NCBI GenBank assembly: GCA_017431345.1
Contig: JAFRLH010000065.1
Span: 92,524 to 156,523, forward strand
DNA: 64,000 nucleotides
Direction of reading: 5' to 3'
DNA from: Lachnospiraceae bacterium
Lineage (GTDB): Bacteria; Bacillota; Clostridia; Lachnospirales; Lachnospiraceae
Translations under genes and position numbers: made by a program
Shown here: positions 35,764 through 44,526 of the stretch, in pieces
Position numbering within the stretch: position 1 is the first letter of the stretch
How the letters are laid out: every line of letters starts with the position of its first letter
Notes under the pieces: generated by a model
What the model saw: the letters and a program-made list of their open reading frames with translations, nothing else
Database searches by the model: none
Told to the model about the DNA's origin: nothing

Positions 35764-36795
35764 ATGACAATTCTGGTTACCGGCGGAGCCGGATATATCG
35801 GCTCCCACACTTGTATTGAACTGGTAAAAGCAGGATACGATATTGTGGCCGCAGATAACTTTGTAAACTCCCGAATGGAAGCTGTCAGGCGCACCCGGAA
35901 GCTTTGCGGTGTGGACTTCCCGTTTGAGAAGATTGACCTTTGCGATTACGAGGCAACTAATTCTCTTTTTGACAGGTATCATTTTGACGCAGTCATCCAT
36001 TTTGCCGGCCTGAAGGCTGTGGGTGAAAGCACGAAAATTCCGGTTGAGTACTATCGAAACAATCTGGATTCCGCCCTGAGCCTTTTGCAGGCCATGAATA
36101 AGCACGGTGTCATGAATTTTATCTTTTCTTCTTCAGCTACGGTTTATGGGGAAGAGGCATCAGTACCTTACAACGAGGCCACTCCGGTCTCCCGGATTAC
36201 TGCCAGCCCATATGGCAATACAAAGCTGATGATCGAGTATATCCTGAAGGATACGGTCAGGGCTATTCCCGGATTTAATGCCGTCCTTTTGCGCTATTTC
36301 AACCCTGTCGGGGCCCATGAAAGCGGTGAGATCGGAGAGGATCCCACGGGGATTCCCAATAACCTGATGCCTTTTGTGGCAAAGGTTGCTGTGGGGAAAA
36401 TTCCTATAGTCCATATCTTCGGGAATGACTACGACACACCTGACGGCACCTGCATGCGGGATTATATTCATGTGGTGGATCTTGCGCAGGGCCATGTAGC
36501 TGCTTTGAAAAAAATAGAGGAGAACTGCGGGCTTTTCGTCTGTAATCTCGGTACGGGCAAGGGAACCAGTGTACTGGAGATGGTGAAGGCCTTTTCAAGG
36601 TCCTGCGGTCATGAACTGCCCTATGAGTTCGCACCCCGGAGAGAGGGCGATCTGCCGGCGTTCTGGGCTGACCCCTCTTTCGCGAAGGAACAGCTGGGCT
36701 GGGAGGCGACACGTGGGATTCAGGAAATGTGCGATGATGTATGGCGCTGGCAGTCAAAGAATCCGAATGGTATGAGGAGCGGGCAGGGAGACTGA
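35764..36795 (+). CDS. galE: UDP-glucose 4-epimerase
   Basis: GalE interconverts UDP-glucose and UDP-galactose in the Leloir pathway. The Rossmann motif TGGAGYIGSHT, SSSATVYG, the catalytic Tyr-x3-Lys in SPYGNTK, RYFNPVGAHESG and the C-terminal LGWEATRGI are all present in 343 residues. ATG 35764 follows GAAAGAGGTGC; the frame runs back into the previous gene. The galK fragment starts three bases after its stop. Confidence 0.95.
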   Translation: MTILVTGGAGYIGSHTCIELVKAGYDIVAADNFVNSRMEAVRRTRKLCGVDFPFEKIDLCDYEATNSLFDRYHFDAVIHFAGLKAVGESTKIPVEYYRNNLDSALSLLQAMNKHGVMNFIFSSSATVYGEEASVPYNEATPVSRITASPYGNTKLMIEYILKDTVRAIPGFNAVLLRYFNPVGAHESGEIGEDPTGIPNNLMPFVAKVAVGKIPIVHIFGNDYDTPDGTCMRDYIHVVDLAQGHVAALKKIEENCGLFVCNLGTGKGTSVLEMVKAFSRSCGHELPYEFAPRREGDLPAFWADPSFAKEQLGWEATRGIQEMCDDVWRWQSKNPNGMRSGQGD

Positions 36796-36798
36796 GAC

Positions 36799-37272
36799 AT
36801 GAAGGCAATCAGGGAGATCACAAGTTTACTGAGAAACGGGAATCTGGATGAGAAGCTGTCTTACCTTTATTGTCGTCCGAAGGAGAAGATACAACCTTTC
36901 CGGGATCGAATGATCCATGTGATTGAGGGCTATCATAATACTTTTGGAAAGGCTGACAACGCTGAGACTGTATGTCTTTTGTCCAAACTTTCTGACGCAA
37001 AGAATCATATCAGTGTGAAGATTGATATGGAAGAGATAGATGTGACAGCAGCGGAGAGTAAGGCGACCTACGACGAGATCCGCGAGTGGGTACAGGACAA
37101 CTACGGATTCCACGTCACAAATCTGAGTATTGCCCAGGTAAAACGAAAGCATGGGATTATCGAACGGGAGAATTATAACAAGCCGAAGTCGGAAGACAGC
37201 AGACAACTCGGGTGTCCGGAGGAGAAGATCATAGCAATTGAAGAAGCTATGAGATGTTTTCAGATGATATAG
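36799..37272 (+). pseudogene. Galactokinase N-terminus fused to the RlmD-type C-terminal module
   Basis: The first 55 residues (DEKLSYLYCRPKEKIQPF, HVIEGYHNTFGKADNAE) match the start of clostridial galactokinase, which belongs right after galE. At the point where SAPGRTEIGGNHTDHQ should come, the frame passes into TVCLLSKLSDAKNHISVKI and continues through a 101-residue module that shares 77 residues with the end of RlmD (30224). GAGACTGTAT lies at the seam (36964). The sugar- and ATP-binding parts of galactokinase are absent, so the product cannot phosphorylate galactose. The module part is intact and could still be made. Confidence 0.8.
36964..36973 (+). other. Fusion seam in galK' (GAGACTGTAT)
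   Basis: The decamer differs by one base from the proposed att core at 31556 and 50705 and lies in the same codon phase. It marks the switch from galactokinase sequence to the module. Confidence 0.45.
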
Positions 37273-37289
37273 ATCTATGCCTTAAAATA

Positions 37290-37332
37290 CACTGACCAGG
37301 AAGAGGGGAACTCTGCCTGGTCAGTGTTTATG
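37290..37332. terminator. Bidirectional intrinsic terminator
   Basis: A perfect 11-bp stem CACTGACCAGG / CCTGGTCAGTG (37290-37300, 37316-37326) with TTTAT after it and TTAAAATA before it. It can end both the gal operon and the convergent anti-sigma gene. Confidence 0.8.
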
Positions 37333-37365
37333 AACGATTGCTGTTTGCTGATAAAATGAGTTTCG

Positions 37366-38265
37366 TTAATCCATTTTTTCAATCAAATACCCATATGCAA
37401 ATGGAGCATGATCTTCTTCCTCAGCAGTGAGAAAGCGTGTAAGATTATCCCATTGTAGTTCATCGTCAGGACCAACTGGTATGTATATTTTTCCGGTATT
37501 CAATTTATAACGATGAGTCTCTGAATTCCCATCCTTAAATATAACTTCAACAGTAAGAATAGCCCCATTTACCTGATCTACATCTTCCCAGTAACCATTC
37601 TTTGGATCGTCGCTTGTGCTCTGTAATTTCTTAGGGACTGACATTCCAAAACTCATTTGATCATTATAATCTCCTTCATAGGATTGACCCACAATTATAG
37701 AGTGCTCATAGTATTCTACATGACCGTCAGTTTCAGGATCGCCTTTATAGATTGGCTCATATAACTCATGATTATTCGCTATGGCTTTTTCTGCGGTCCC
37801 GAAATCAGGATCTTCGCGGCGAGTTGGAACAGTTGTATAAAGATTGCACTTATCTGTGGTCAATTTCACCTTATCTATGTTTTGACCGGATATTGTAAAT
37901 CTTCCCTCTAAAAAGTCGGGAGTTCCGTAGGCGGCTTCAACTAGCCTAAGTCCTATTACATCCCCTGACTTTGTTCCTTCAGGCAATTCTGCAGCATATG
38001 CGGTGATGGCAAATAGATTAGTACTTGTTGTGTCATGTTCAGGTGCTGCAACTAACGCAGTACCATCGCTTTTTTGTGAGCCCTTGTGGAGATAACTTCC
38101 CGCTACAATGATGGATAATACTGCACACGCTGTAAGTCCGCTTGCTATTATTCTTTTAATGTTCATTTTTTTGATCACAGCCTTTCTCCGAATTTGAATC
38201 TCTGAATTATCAATATCTGGAGCAAGGGCCTGCTTTAAGATTTGATCCAATGTTTCATCTGTCAT
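37366..38265 (-). CDS. Membrane-bound anti-sigma-factor-like protein
   Basis: A 299-residue protein with a cytoplasmic N-terminus (about 45 residues, DETLDQILKQALAPDIDNSE), one membrane helix (IIASGLTACAVLSIIVAGSYL) and an extracellular C-terminal domain (DUF4179-like by layout). Its start overlaps the end of the ECF sigma gene (ATGACAGATGA), the usual arrangement for an anti-sigma factor that holds its sigma at the membrane. Since that sigma is interrupted by a stop codon, its partner may be missing. Confidence 0.75.
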   Translation of the reverse strand: MTDETLDQILKQALAPDIDNSEIQIRRKAVIKKMNIKRIIASGLTACAVLSIIVAGSYLHKGSQKSDGTALVAAPEHDTTSTNLFAITAYAAELPEGTKSGDVIGLRLVEAAYGTPDFLEGRFTISGQNIDKVKLTTDKCNLYTTVPTRREDPDFGTAEKAIANNHELYEPIYKGDPETDGHVEYYEHSIIVGQSYEGDYNDQMSFGMSVPKKLQSTSDDPKNGYWEDVDQVNGAILTVEVIFKDGNSETHRYKLNTGKIYIPVGPDDELQWDNLTRFLTAEEEDHAPFAYGYLIEKMD

Positions 38266-38794
38266 ATCCTATTGCCTCCAGTTCTTTTTTCAATATGCGT
38301 TTGGCGTTATACATGCGACTTTTAACAGTGCCTATGGGAATTTGCAGTATTTCAGATATTTCCTAAAAAGTCATGTTCGAAGAGTAGTACAGGTAAATAG
38401 GAAGCCTGTATCCTTCCGGCAACCTCGAAACTACCGTCTGGATAGTTTTCTTTTCTTCTTCCTGGAGAAAAATTCTTTCTGGTGATATAACTGCATTATC
38501 TGCGTAAGAAGAAGCACCTGCCTCCCTCACATGATCGATACTGTCCATTGGCATCAGGCGATCTCTGTTTGCATATTTTTTCTTTTTGTTTTTCCAAAGC
38601 AATATTGATATGGATAAGGCATAGCTTTTTACATTCTGTTGGGAATCCAATCGGGATAGTTTCTCCAACAGCTTGAGCATGGTGTCCTGGTACAACTCAT
38701 CTCCGGATTCTTTGGCGCCGCAAGTCATTCGGCAGAATCTGAGTATGTCCTTTCCGTAGTCCAGGACAAATTGCTCGAACTCGTTATTATTCAT
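38255..38794 (-). pseudogene. ECF sigma factor interrupted by an in-frame TAG
   Basis: Residues 1-143 give region 2 (LDYGKDILRFCRMTCGA, DELYQDTMLKLLEKL) and the start of region 4 (LPEGYRLPIYLYYSSNMTF). A TAG at 38363-38365 then stops the frame. The same frame continues without any shift through EISEILQIPIGTVKSRMYNAKRILKKELEAIG, the DNA-binding helix of region 4 (named by parts), and ends overlapping the anti-sigma start. One base change from AAG, GAG or CAG explains the defect. Without region 4 it cannot read -35 elements. Confidence 0.8.
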
Positions 38795-39235
38795 CGCAAG
38801 TTATCCTTTTCCTGTTTTCCATATAGTCGACTATAAGGTTTTTGCCCTTACACATGTATATTGTCGTAACTTTACAAATGGTTCACGCTTCTTTGAAATA
38901 GTCTCTTTGAAGTGTCGGCAGATTTCAAATAACAGTTATATCTGAATAAGTGATACTATAACATTTGGAAGAATCCAAAGAAACCGGCGGTTTCGTGGCA
39001 GGGGATTCCAAAGGCGGACAGAGTCCCTTTTGGCACACGACTTTGCTGGCAAAGTCTAGTGTGTTATACCTTTATGAAGCAGACCGAATACGGAAATCTG
39101 GTGTCGCGCGCGCACCGCGAGGCGCAAGCGCCACACGCACCGCGCACGGAAATGGAGAATGCCCCTTTGAAGCGCGATCTGTTTCCGTATTTTTCTTTGC
39201 GAAAGATTGCTCCCGCGGAGAGAGAATCCTGAGCA
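38795..39235. other. Non-coding region at the left side of the mobile-element genes
   Basis: About 440 bases without a convincing gene. The first 160 are AT-rich and probably hold the promoter of the ECF gene. From about 38965 on the base composition changes; it contains GGGGATTCCAAAGGCGGACA followed by GAGTCCCTTTTGGC, a hairpin GACTTTG/CAAAGTC (39039-39056) and an inverted pair AATACGGAAA / TTTCCGTATT. I recall this text from conjugative and mobilizable elements of gut Firmicutes; its role is unknown. A 97-codon frame here is probably fortuitous. Confidence 0.4.
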
Positions 39236-39280
39236 AAGAAAAGGTACAGGCGATGTGACAATCGTCACAGAACCTGTACC
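39236..39280 (-). terminator. Intrinsic terminator of the sigma/XRE operon
   Basis: Read on the minus strand, arms GGTACAGG / CCTGTACC (39243-39280) with an inner GTGAC/GTCAC pairing are followed by TTTTCTTT. It lies 45 bases beyond the sigma-factor stop. Confidence 0.7.
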
Positions 39281-39325
39281 GTCACGGGCTGCGGAATAGA
39301 GGTATATCAAAAAAAATGAATTGGC

Positions 39326-39949
39326 TCAATACCACCATGGAAGCTCCAGGCGGACATTATCGAGAGCAGTTCTTTCTGTGCTTTTCGCGCGGCTCAGACT
39401 TAGATGAAAATGGGCTGCGGTTTCTGTCTGGTCATGCGGCAGATCATCCATAAAACCATAGCGATAATGAAGATATGTTCGTTCGCGTTCGGTGATCATT
39501 TGCAGAGCATCTCTGACTTCTGTGATGGTCTCTTTTTTGATGAACAGCTGCTCAGGATTTTTTGAAAAGTCATCAGGAATGATCTCCGCGTAAGTTACAT
39601 TATTCTCCGGGTCAGTGCCTGGTGCCGGAGCATCCAGACTTAAAATCCTGCCGGAAGGAGGAAGGGCGGAAATACATTTCCGGACGTAGTCGTAGATTGC
39701 ATTTTCCGCAACTGCCGAAGCATAGGTTTGAAAAAGATTGCCGGATTCCGGATCAAAAGATTCTATTGCCCGCATGGATCCGATGAGTGCCTCCTGGATC
39801 AGATCATCCCTTTCGAGCATAAGACCCGGATAACGCTCTTTGATTTGTGCCGCAGTAAGCTGAATGGACGGCAATATGTTTTCGACCAAAGTTGTTTCTG
39901 CACTGTGATCTCCTTCCTGAGCGAGCGAACATAATTGCTCATTCGTCAT
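39326..39949 (-). CDS. Sigma-70 family RNA polymerase sigma factor (element-borne)
   Basis: A 207-residue factor with region 2 (DLIQEALIGSMRAIESFDPESGNLF and TYASAVAENAIYDYVRK, by parts) and a region 4 (MITERERTYLHYRYGF, TETAAHFHLSLSRAKSTERTALDNVR). Its start lies within the last 11 bases of the XRE gene, so the two are translated together. Sigma factors of this size occur on integrative elements and may switch element genes on; the target promoters are not known. Confidence 0.8.
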   Translation of the reverse strand: MTNEQLCSLAQEGDHSAETTLVENILPSIQLTAAQIKERYPGLMLERDDLIQEALIGSMRAIESFDPESGNLFQTYASAVAENAIYDYVRKCISALPPSGRILSLDAPAPGTDPENNVTYAEIIPDDFSKNPEQLFIKKETITEVRDALQMITERERTYLHYRYGFMDDLPHDQTETAAHFHLSLSRAKSTERTALDNVRLELPWWY

Positions 39950-40772
39950 GTGCCTGATCCTTCATTTCTTCTAAAACTTTTGTATATGCCGAACCGAGAT
40001 CTTGCAAAGTATCCTCAGAAATACCTGTTACAGAAATCGTCTTTATAACAGCAGCAGTAAGATCCTCTGCGGTCAGATTTCTGAGATCCGAAGAATTCTG
40101 TCCTTTGAAAAGTTCTTTGCGCAACTTCTGCATTACTTCTGCGGATGCTGCCTTACTGTCCGTAACGATAGTTTCTCCCTGAGCCTTGATATCTCTGACG
40201 ATTAGCATAAAAACATTTTGAATAGCGGTTGTATCTGCATTTATTATCGGAGTGTGTATGGCACTGATATCCTGCGCGGCTTGTCTGGCAGACTCAGCAC
40301 TATCAGGAACATTTTCAGCCTGATCCAAAAGCAAAGAACTCAGGAAAGAGAGCTGTTGGTTCATGGCGGCAATTCCGGTTTTTACAACTTCGTTCTGGTA
40401 GCGGGCCAGCAAAGCGGTAAGCTGTGGAAAGCGCGGGTTTTCAAGAAGCAGGTTCAGAATACGTGCATCAATCTTGCCGGTATATAAAAGTTTGGCCGAT
40501 TCAGCCGACAGTCCCAGCTCTTCAATATCGTAATTCTTCCGGTCCGGGATATTTGTTTCTCCGAGAATAAAGTCCGTGGAGACATTGAAATACTTTGCGA
40601 TTTTGATGATGTATCCGTCGCCAATCATCTCTGTCTGTCCCTTCAGATACCGGCTGAACGCGCTTTCAGAAAGGCTGATGATCCCGGCAAGCTCGGCCTG
40701 TGTAATGCCACTGTCTTTTATTAAGTCCTGGATTCGCTGCCGTGTATCGCTGGGGAGCCAGGTCCTGGTCAT
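39939..40772 (-). CDS. XRE family transcriptional regulator with long helical tail
   Basis: The first 75 residues form an XRE helix-turn-helix (SGITQAELAGIISLSESAFSRYLKGQ, IAKYFNVSTDFILGET, by parts). The remaining 200 residues are mostly helical with no catalytic motif I recognise. RBS AGGAGGGG precedes the ATG. The downstream sigma gene overlaps. Likely function: controls the element or its sigma gene. Confidence 0.8.
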   Translation of the reverse strand: MTRTWLPSDTRQRIQDLIKDSGITQAELAGIISLSESAFSRYLKGQTEMIGDGYIIKIAKYFNVSTDFILGETNIPDRKNYDIEELGLSAESAKLLYTGKIDARILNLLLENPRFPQLTALLARYQNEVVKTGIAAMNQQLSFLSSLLLDQAENVPDSAESARQAAQDISAIHTPIINADTTAIQNVFMLIVRDIKAQGETIVTDSKAASAEVMQKLRKELFKGQNSSDLRNLTAEDLTAAVIKTISVTGISEDTLQDLGSAYTKVLEEMKDQAHDE

Positions 40773-40814
40773 AGAGCATTCCCCTCCTTATGTGGTGCTG
40801 CTTATTCCCGCGAG

Positions 40815-40901
40815 CAACGAGCCATGCGGACAAGCTTGCTTGTCCATATGGCGACTGCCGCGAGGGTCAAATACCCCGCAGTTTGCTATGGGGGATTTGA
40901 C
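40815..40901. other. Structured intergenic segment with two hairpins
   Basis: A compact hairpin GGACAAG-CTTG-CTTGTCC (40828-40845) sits inside a longer stem GCCAT/ATGGC. A second inverted repeat GTCAAATACCCC / GGGGATTTGAC (40866-40901) ends next to the stop of the ATPase gene. Both texts recall segments repeated in related mobile elements. The second may work as terminator for the minus-strand ATPase gene. Confidence 0.45.
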
Positions 40902-40902
40902 T

Positions 40903-42129
40903 TCAGAATAACCGATTGTCTTTCATAAACGGAGCGATGTTGCAGTGCTTTATGCCGCTCCTGTGTTGAATGAGATCGTTCCTTGTCAGCAGATACTTGG
41001 GATAATTATCGCGGATGCTTTCAAGAGGACGATACTCGCGCTCCTCCGTATCGAGGCTGTTCATAATCGTCATAGCCACCTGTACATAGGCATAATCCCT
41101 ATTGTTTTGTCCCAGGATAAAGTCACATTCCAGTTTTCCGATCCGGCCGACACTGACATCATAACCTTTTGATCTGGCGTAGATGTAAACGATGTTCTCT
41201 AAAGCAGGACCGTAGTTGATACGTTTATCCGTGTTAAAGGCGAAATAGAATCCCAAATCTGCCAGATAATACTTCTGCTCGCCGGAAATGGATTTTTTGG
41301 ATTTCAGATCAAAACGATAACAGGGATAGATAATCTTGGCCTCTTCCAGAATCCTTATATATCGATGTAAGGTTTCTCTTTTGATTGGACATCCATTTTT
41401 ATGCAGCTCTTCCAGAATGTTTGTCAGACTCATGGTGGCACCGTAGTTGTTGATAATATATCTCTGTACAGTTTCGAAGACAGATACCTTGCGGATCTTT
41501 ACCCTATTCTTAATGTCTTTCTTAAAAATCTCATTGATAACACCCTGGATATAAGCGTGTTTATCAGCTCCTTCATATTGTAATGCCTTCGGGAAACCTC
41601 CTTCAGAAATATAGTTATCAAATTCGGCGGTCAGGTCACTCTGTATTGTTTTTCCAAGAAACTCCTTCATTCCAAGGTATTCTTCAAAGCTCAGCGTATA
41701 CAGCTCAAATTCAAGATAGCGGCCGGTCAGTTTCGTGGCGAGCTCTCCACTGAGGAGATAAGAATTAGAACCGGTGATAAAAATACTATATTCATCTTCT
41801 TCCCGAAAGCCATTGATAACCTCTTCAAAATCTTTGACATTCTGAACCTCGTCGATGAACAGATACTTTGTCCCTGCCGCAATAGATTTTTCCTCAATAA
41901 GTGCATCCAGCTGATCTGGTGTTTTAATATTGCGGTATCCTCGCTTGTCCAAGTTCAGGTAAATGATGTTTTCAGAGGCGATCCCGGCTTCTGTGAGCTC
42001 CCCGGCTATCGTTTCCATAAGGCAGGATTTACCACATCGCCGAACGCCGGTGATCACTTTGATCATACCGGTATCGTGGTAAAAGCCACGGATTTGCTTC
42101 AGGTAATTATCTCTCTTATATAGTCTCAT
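40903..42129 (-). CDS. AAA-type ATPase of the DUF4143 family
   Basis: A 408-residue protein: an N-terminal AAA domain with Walker A GVRRCGKSCLM, Walker B YLFIDEVQN and sensor ITGSNSYLLSGELATKLTGRY, then a C-terminal DUF4143 domain (about 215-370) with YYLADLGFYFAFN and ECDFILGQN, which looks like a nuclease-like fold. The function of this large family is unknown. ATG 42129 follows GGAAAGGAGAAC; the frame is open to 42195. It is transcribed alone. Confidence 0.85.
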   Translation of the reverse strand: MRLYKRDNYLKQIRGFYHDTGMIKVITGVRRCGKSCLMETIAGELTEAGIASENIIYLNLDKRGYRNIKTPDQLDALIEEKSIAAGTKYLFIDEVQNVKDFEEVINGFREEDEYSIFITGSNSYLLSGELATKLTGRYLEFELYTLSFEEYLGMKEFLGKTIQSDLTAEFDNYISEGGFPKALQYEGADKHAYIQGVINEIFKKDIKNRVKIRKVSVFETVQRYIINNYGATMSLTNILEELHKNGCPIKRETLHRYIRILEEAKIIYPCYRFDLKSKKSISGEQKYYLADLGFYFAFNTDKRINYGPALENIVYIYARSKGYDVSVGRIGKLECDFILGQNNRDYAYVQVAMTIMNSLDTEEREYRPLESIRDNYPKYLLTRNDLIQHRSGIKHCNIAPFMKDNRLF

Positions 42130-42468
42130 GAAAGTTCTCCTTTCCATGTCTAAACCTATCAATGCCATTATACTTTCTTGCTGCGTTAAAATCAAGTTAA
42201 AGGGGTTAATATTATAAATTCTATAAAATATACCCCTTTAAACCTCGAATTCAAAGTTGTCACCAATCGACGAAACACGTCCAACCTTAAATATAGTATA
42301 TCCAGCCAGCTGTCCCAAAAAACGGACAATGGGTTGCGTTTTTGCAATTTCCTTTCGTGTTCACTCTTTTCAGTCCCGATAACGCCCAATTTTTCATTCG
42401 TCGTCATTTTCCTCCGTATAAGACATCAGGATAACAATCCAAATCTAATTCTAAGGAGGAACCAGAAT
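42130..42468. other. Divergent intergenic region, ATPase / primase
   Basis: About 340 bases without a supported gene. AT-rich stretches (AATTCTATAAAATATACC near 42216-42233) may hold promoters for both directions. No hairpin with U-tract was seen. AAGGAGGA at 42453-42460 is the ribosome site of the primase gene. Confidence 0.35.
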
Positions 42469-43104
42469 ATGAATCTATTTGAAACTGTAAAGGCAAGTGT
42501 GAGCGTACCTGCCGCGGCGAAAATGTACGGCTTACAGGCAAACCATCACGGAATGACAAAGTGTCCATTCCACGATGACCACCATCCCAGCATGAAGCTG
42601 AATGAAGATTACTTCTATTGCTTCGGTTGCGGCGCTACGGGAGATGTAGTTGACCTGGTGGCGAGACTCTTTGATCTGGGGCCCTATGAAGCAGCGAAGA
42701 AGCTGGCGGCGGACTTTGGGATCGATCCTGATAAGCCTCCGTCCGCAGCAGCACTTGCAAAACCAAAGCACCCGATGATCAGGGCGTTCCGAGATGACGA
42801 ACGCTACTGTCAGCGGGTGCTTTGTGATTATCTGCATCTTCTGGAGGACTGGAAGGTACGGTATGCGCCTAAAAACATGGACGAAGGCTTTGATGACCGG
42901 TTTGTGGAAGCCTGCCAGATGCTCGATTACATCGAACATCTGGCAGATATCCTGACGGTCGGTGATCTGGAGCTGAGGACAGCGACCGTGAAGGGTCTGA
43001 TGAAGGACGGAACAATCGGCGGACTGGAGGAAAAGGTTCGCCATGACCGCGAAAAGGAAAGGGGGACAACAGAATATGGCGAGAATGAATGCATTGCCGG
43101 CTGA
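42469..43104 (+). CDS. CHC2 zinc-finger primase-like protein
   Basis: A 211-residue protein with a DnaG-type CHC2 zinc finger: CPFHDDHHPSMKLNEDYFYCFGC followed by GATGDVVDLVARLF (given by parts). The TOPRIM core of DnaG is absent. Such proteins are encoded beside plasmid or phage replication ATPases. RBS AAGGAGGA. The 3' end overlaps the next gene by 29 bases, so the pair is coupled and should start replication of the excised element. Confidence 0.85.
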   Translation: MNLFETVKASVSVPAAAKMYGLQANHHGMTKCPFHDDHHPSMKLNEDYFYCFGCGATGDVVDLVARLFDLGPYEAAKKLAADFGIDPDKPPSAAALAKPKHPMIRAFRDDERYCQRVLCDYLHLLEDWKVRYAPKNMDEGFDDRFVEACQMLDYIEHLADILTVGDLELRTATVKGLMKDGTIGGLEEKVRHDREKERGTTEYGENECIAG

Positions 43105-44398
43105 TGCACCGGCATGGGTCACAAAGGACAGGCAGATCAATGAACTGATCTATTGCTGCAGTTTTCTGTCTGCACATCCCATGAAATGTATTCACGGAAG
43201 GTTTTTTACGGTGGATGGTCAGGTGCCGGATGAGGGAGCATTAAAGCAACTCATCTTTGATGATATCAGCGAATGGAAGGAAACCGGCGTGGCAAAGAAG
43301 GTAGAGGATCTTCTGAAGACGATCCGCCTCATGGCGTATTCGGAGGATATTCCACTGCATTATGACCGGATCCATGTGGCAAACGGCACCTGGTTTCTGG
43401 ATGGTGGTTTTACTGAAGACAAGGAATACTGCCGAAATCGGCTGACCGCCTCTTTCAATCCGGATGCAGGTACACCAGATGTATGGTTGAAATTTCTGTC
43501 GGAGCTGCTGGTTCCGGAGGATATCCTGACATTGCAGGAATACCTGGGATACTGCTTGCTTCCTACCACCAAAGCCCAGAAGATGCTGATGCTGATCGGG
43601 AAAGGCGGCGAAGGAAAATCCCGTATCGGCCTTGTCATGAGATCAATTCTCGGAATCAGTATGAATACCACCAGTATCCAGAAAGTCGAAAAGAGCGAAT
43701 TCGCCCGGGCTGATCTCGAAGACCGGCTGCTGATGGTGGACGACGACATGGATATGAGTGCCCTGACCAAAACGAATTATATCAAATCGATCGTCACTTC
43801 AGAATGTCAGATGGATGTGGAAAGAAAGCATGAACAGAGCTATCAAACACTCCTGTACGTTCGGTTCCTATGCTTAGGAAATGGCGCTCTAACTGCGCTG
43901 CATGACCGTTCCGACGGCTTCTTCAGACGGCAGATCGTGATTACCACAAAGGACAGGCCAGACGAACGTGTCGATGATCCCTATCTGGTGGAAAAGATGG
44001 TTGCAGAAAAAGAGGGAATACTCCTGTGGTGCCTGGAAGGACTGAAGAGGCTTGTCGCCAATGACTACCGCTTCACCATCAGCGAGCGGTCGAAGGAGAA
44101 TATTGCCGACATTGTGAAGGATGCCAACAACATTCCGGCGTTTTTGACTTCCGAAGGATATCTTACCTTCCATGAGGACAGCAAGGCTGCCACCAGTGAT
44201 CTGTACGTGGCGTACAAGGAATGGTGTGAGGACAATGCGGAGAACGCCCTGTCCATGAAGAGCTTTGCAAACTACCTTTCCCAGTATTCCGGGACTTACC
44301 ACCTGATACCGGATAACAACATATATCGGGGAAAAGGAAAACGATGCCGGGGATACCGTGGCGTTGAGATTATTGACGATGACAATCCGTTTTTATAA
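43076..44398 (+). CDS. Phage/plasmid primase-helicase (D5/P4 family)
   Basis: A 440-residue protein with a D5 N-terminal domain (about 20-150) and a superfamily 3 helicase domain with Walker A LIGKGGEGKSRIG and the acidic DDDMDMSALTKTNYIKSIV Walker B/C region. A C-terminal winged-helix part (about 370-430) follows. It should unwind DNA during element replication with the CHC2 protein. ATG 43076 follows GGAAAGGGGG; a start at 43043 is possible. Confidence 0.85.
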   Translation: MARMNALPADAPAWVTKDRQINELIYCCSFLSAHPMKCIHGRFFTVDGQVPDEGALKQLIFDDISEWKETGVAKKVEDLLKTIRLMAYSEDIPLHYDRIHVANGTWFLDGGFTEDKEYCRNRLTASFNPDAGTPDVWLKFLSELLVPEDILTLQEYLGYCLLPTTKAQKMLMLIGKGGEGKSRIGLVMRSILGISMNTTSIQKVEKSEFARADLEDRLLMVDDDMDMSALTKTNYIKSIVTSECQMDVERKHEQSYQTLLYVRFLCLGNGALTALHDRSDGFFRRQIVITTKDRPDERVDDPYLVEKMVAEKEGILLWCLEGLKRLVANDYRFTISERSKENIADIVKDANNIPAFLTSEGYLTFHEDSKAATSDLYVAYKEWCEDNAENALSMKSFANYLSQYSGTYHLIPDNNIYRGKGKRCRGYRGVEIIDDDNPFL

Positions 44399-44415
44399 AA
44401 CCAGGCAAAAACTGT

Positions 44416-44470
44416 GTACATGCGTACAAGCGTACGGCATTTTCATCGGCCGGTGGATGTACGCATGTAC
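44416..44470. other. Inverted repeat before the MobV gene, candidate oriT
   Basis: Arms GTACATGCGTAC and GTACGCATGTAC (44416-44427, 44459-44470) are perfect reverse complements, and nearby GTACG repeats add smaller dyads. MobV relaxases nick DNA at an inverted repeat just upstream of their own gene, and this lies 56 bases before the start. The nick base cannot be told by eye. Confidence 0.5.
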
Positions 44471-44526
44471 GTACGAACGCAAAGAATCGGAGACTTTATT
44501 ACGCGGGAAGCCGCAGGGAGGACAAT

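Noticed and set aside
38965-39258. 97-codon frame across the non-coding block
   Set aside because: No ribosome site, odd composition, and it runs through hairpins; better read as non-coding element DNA.
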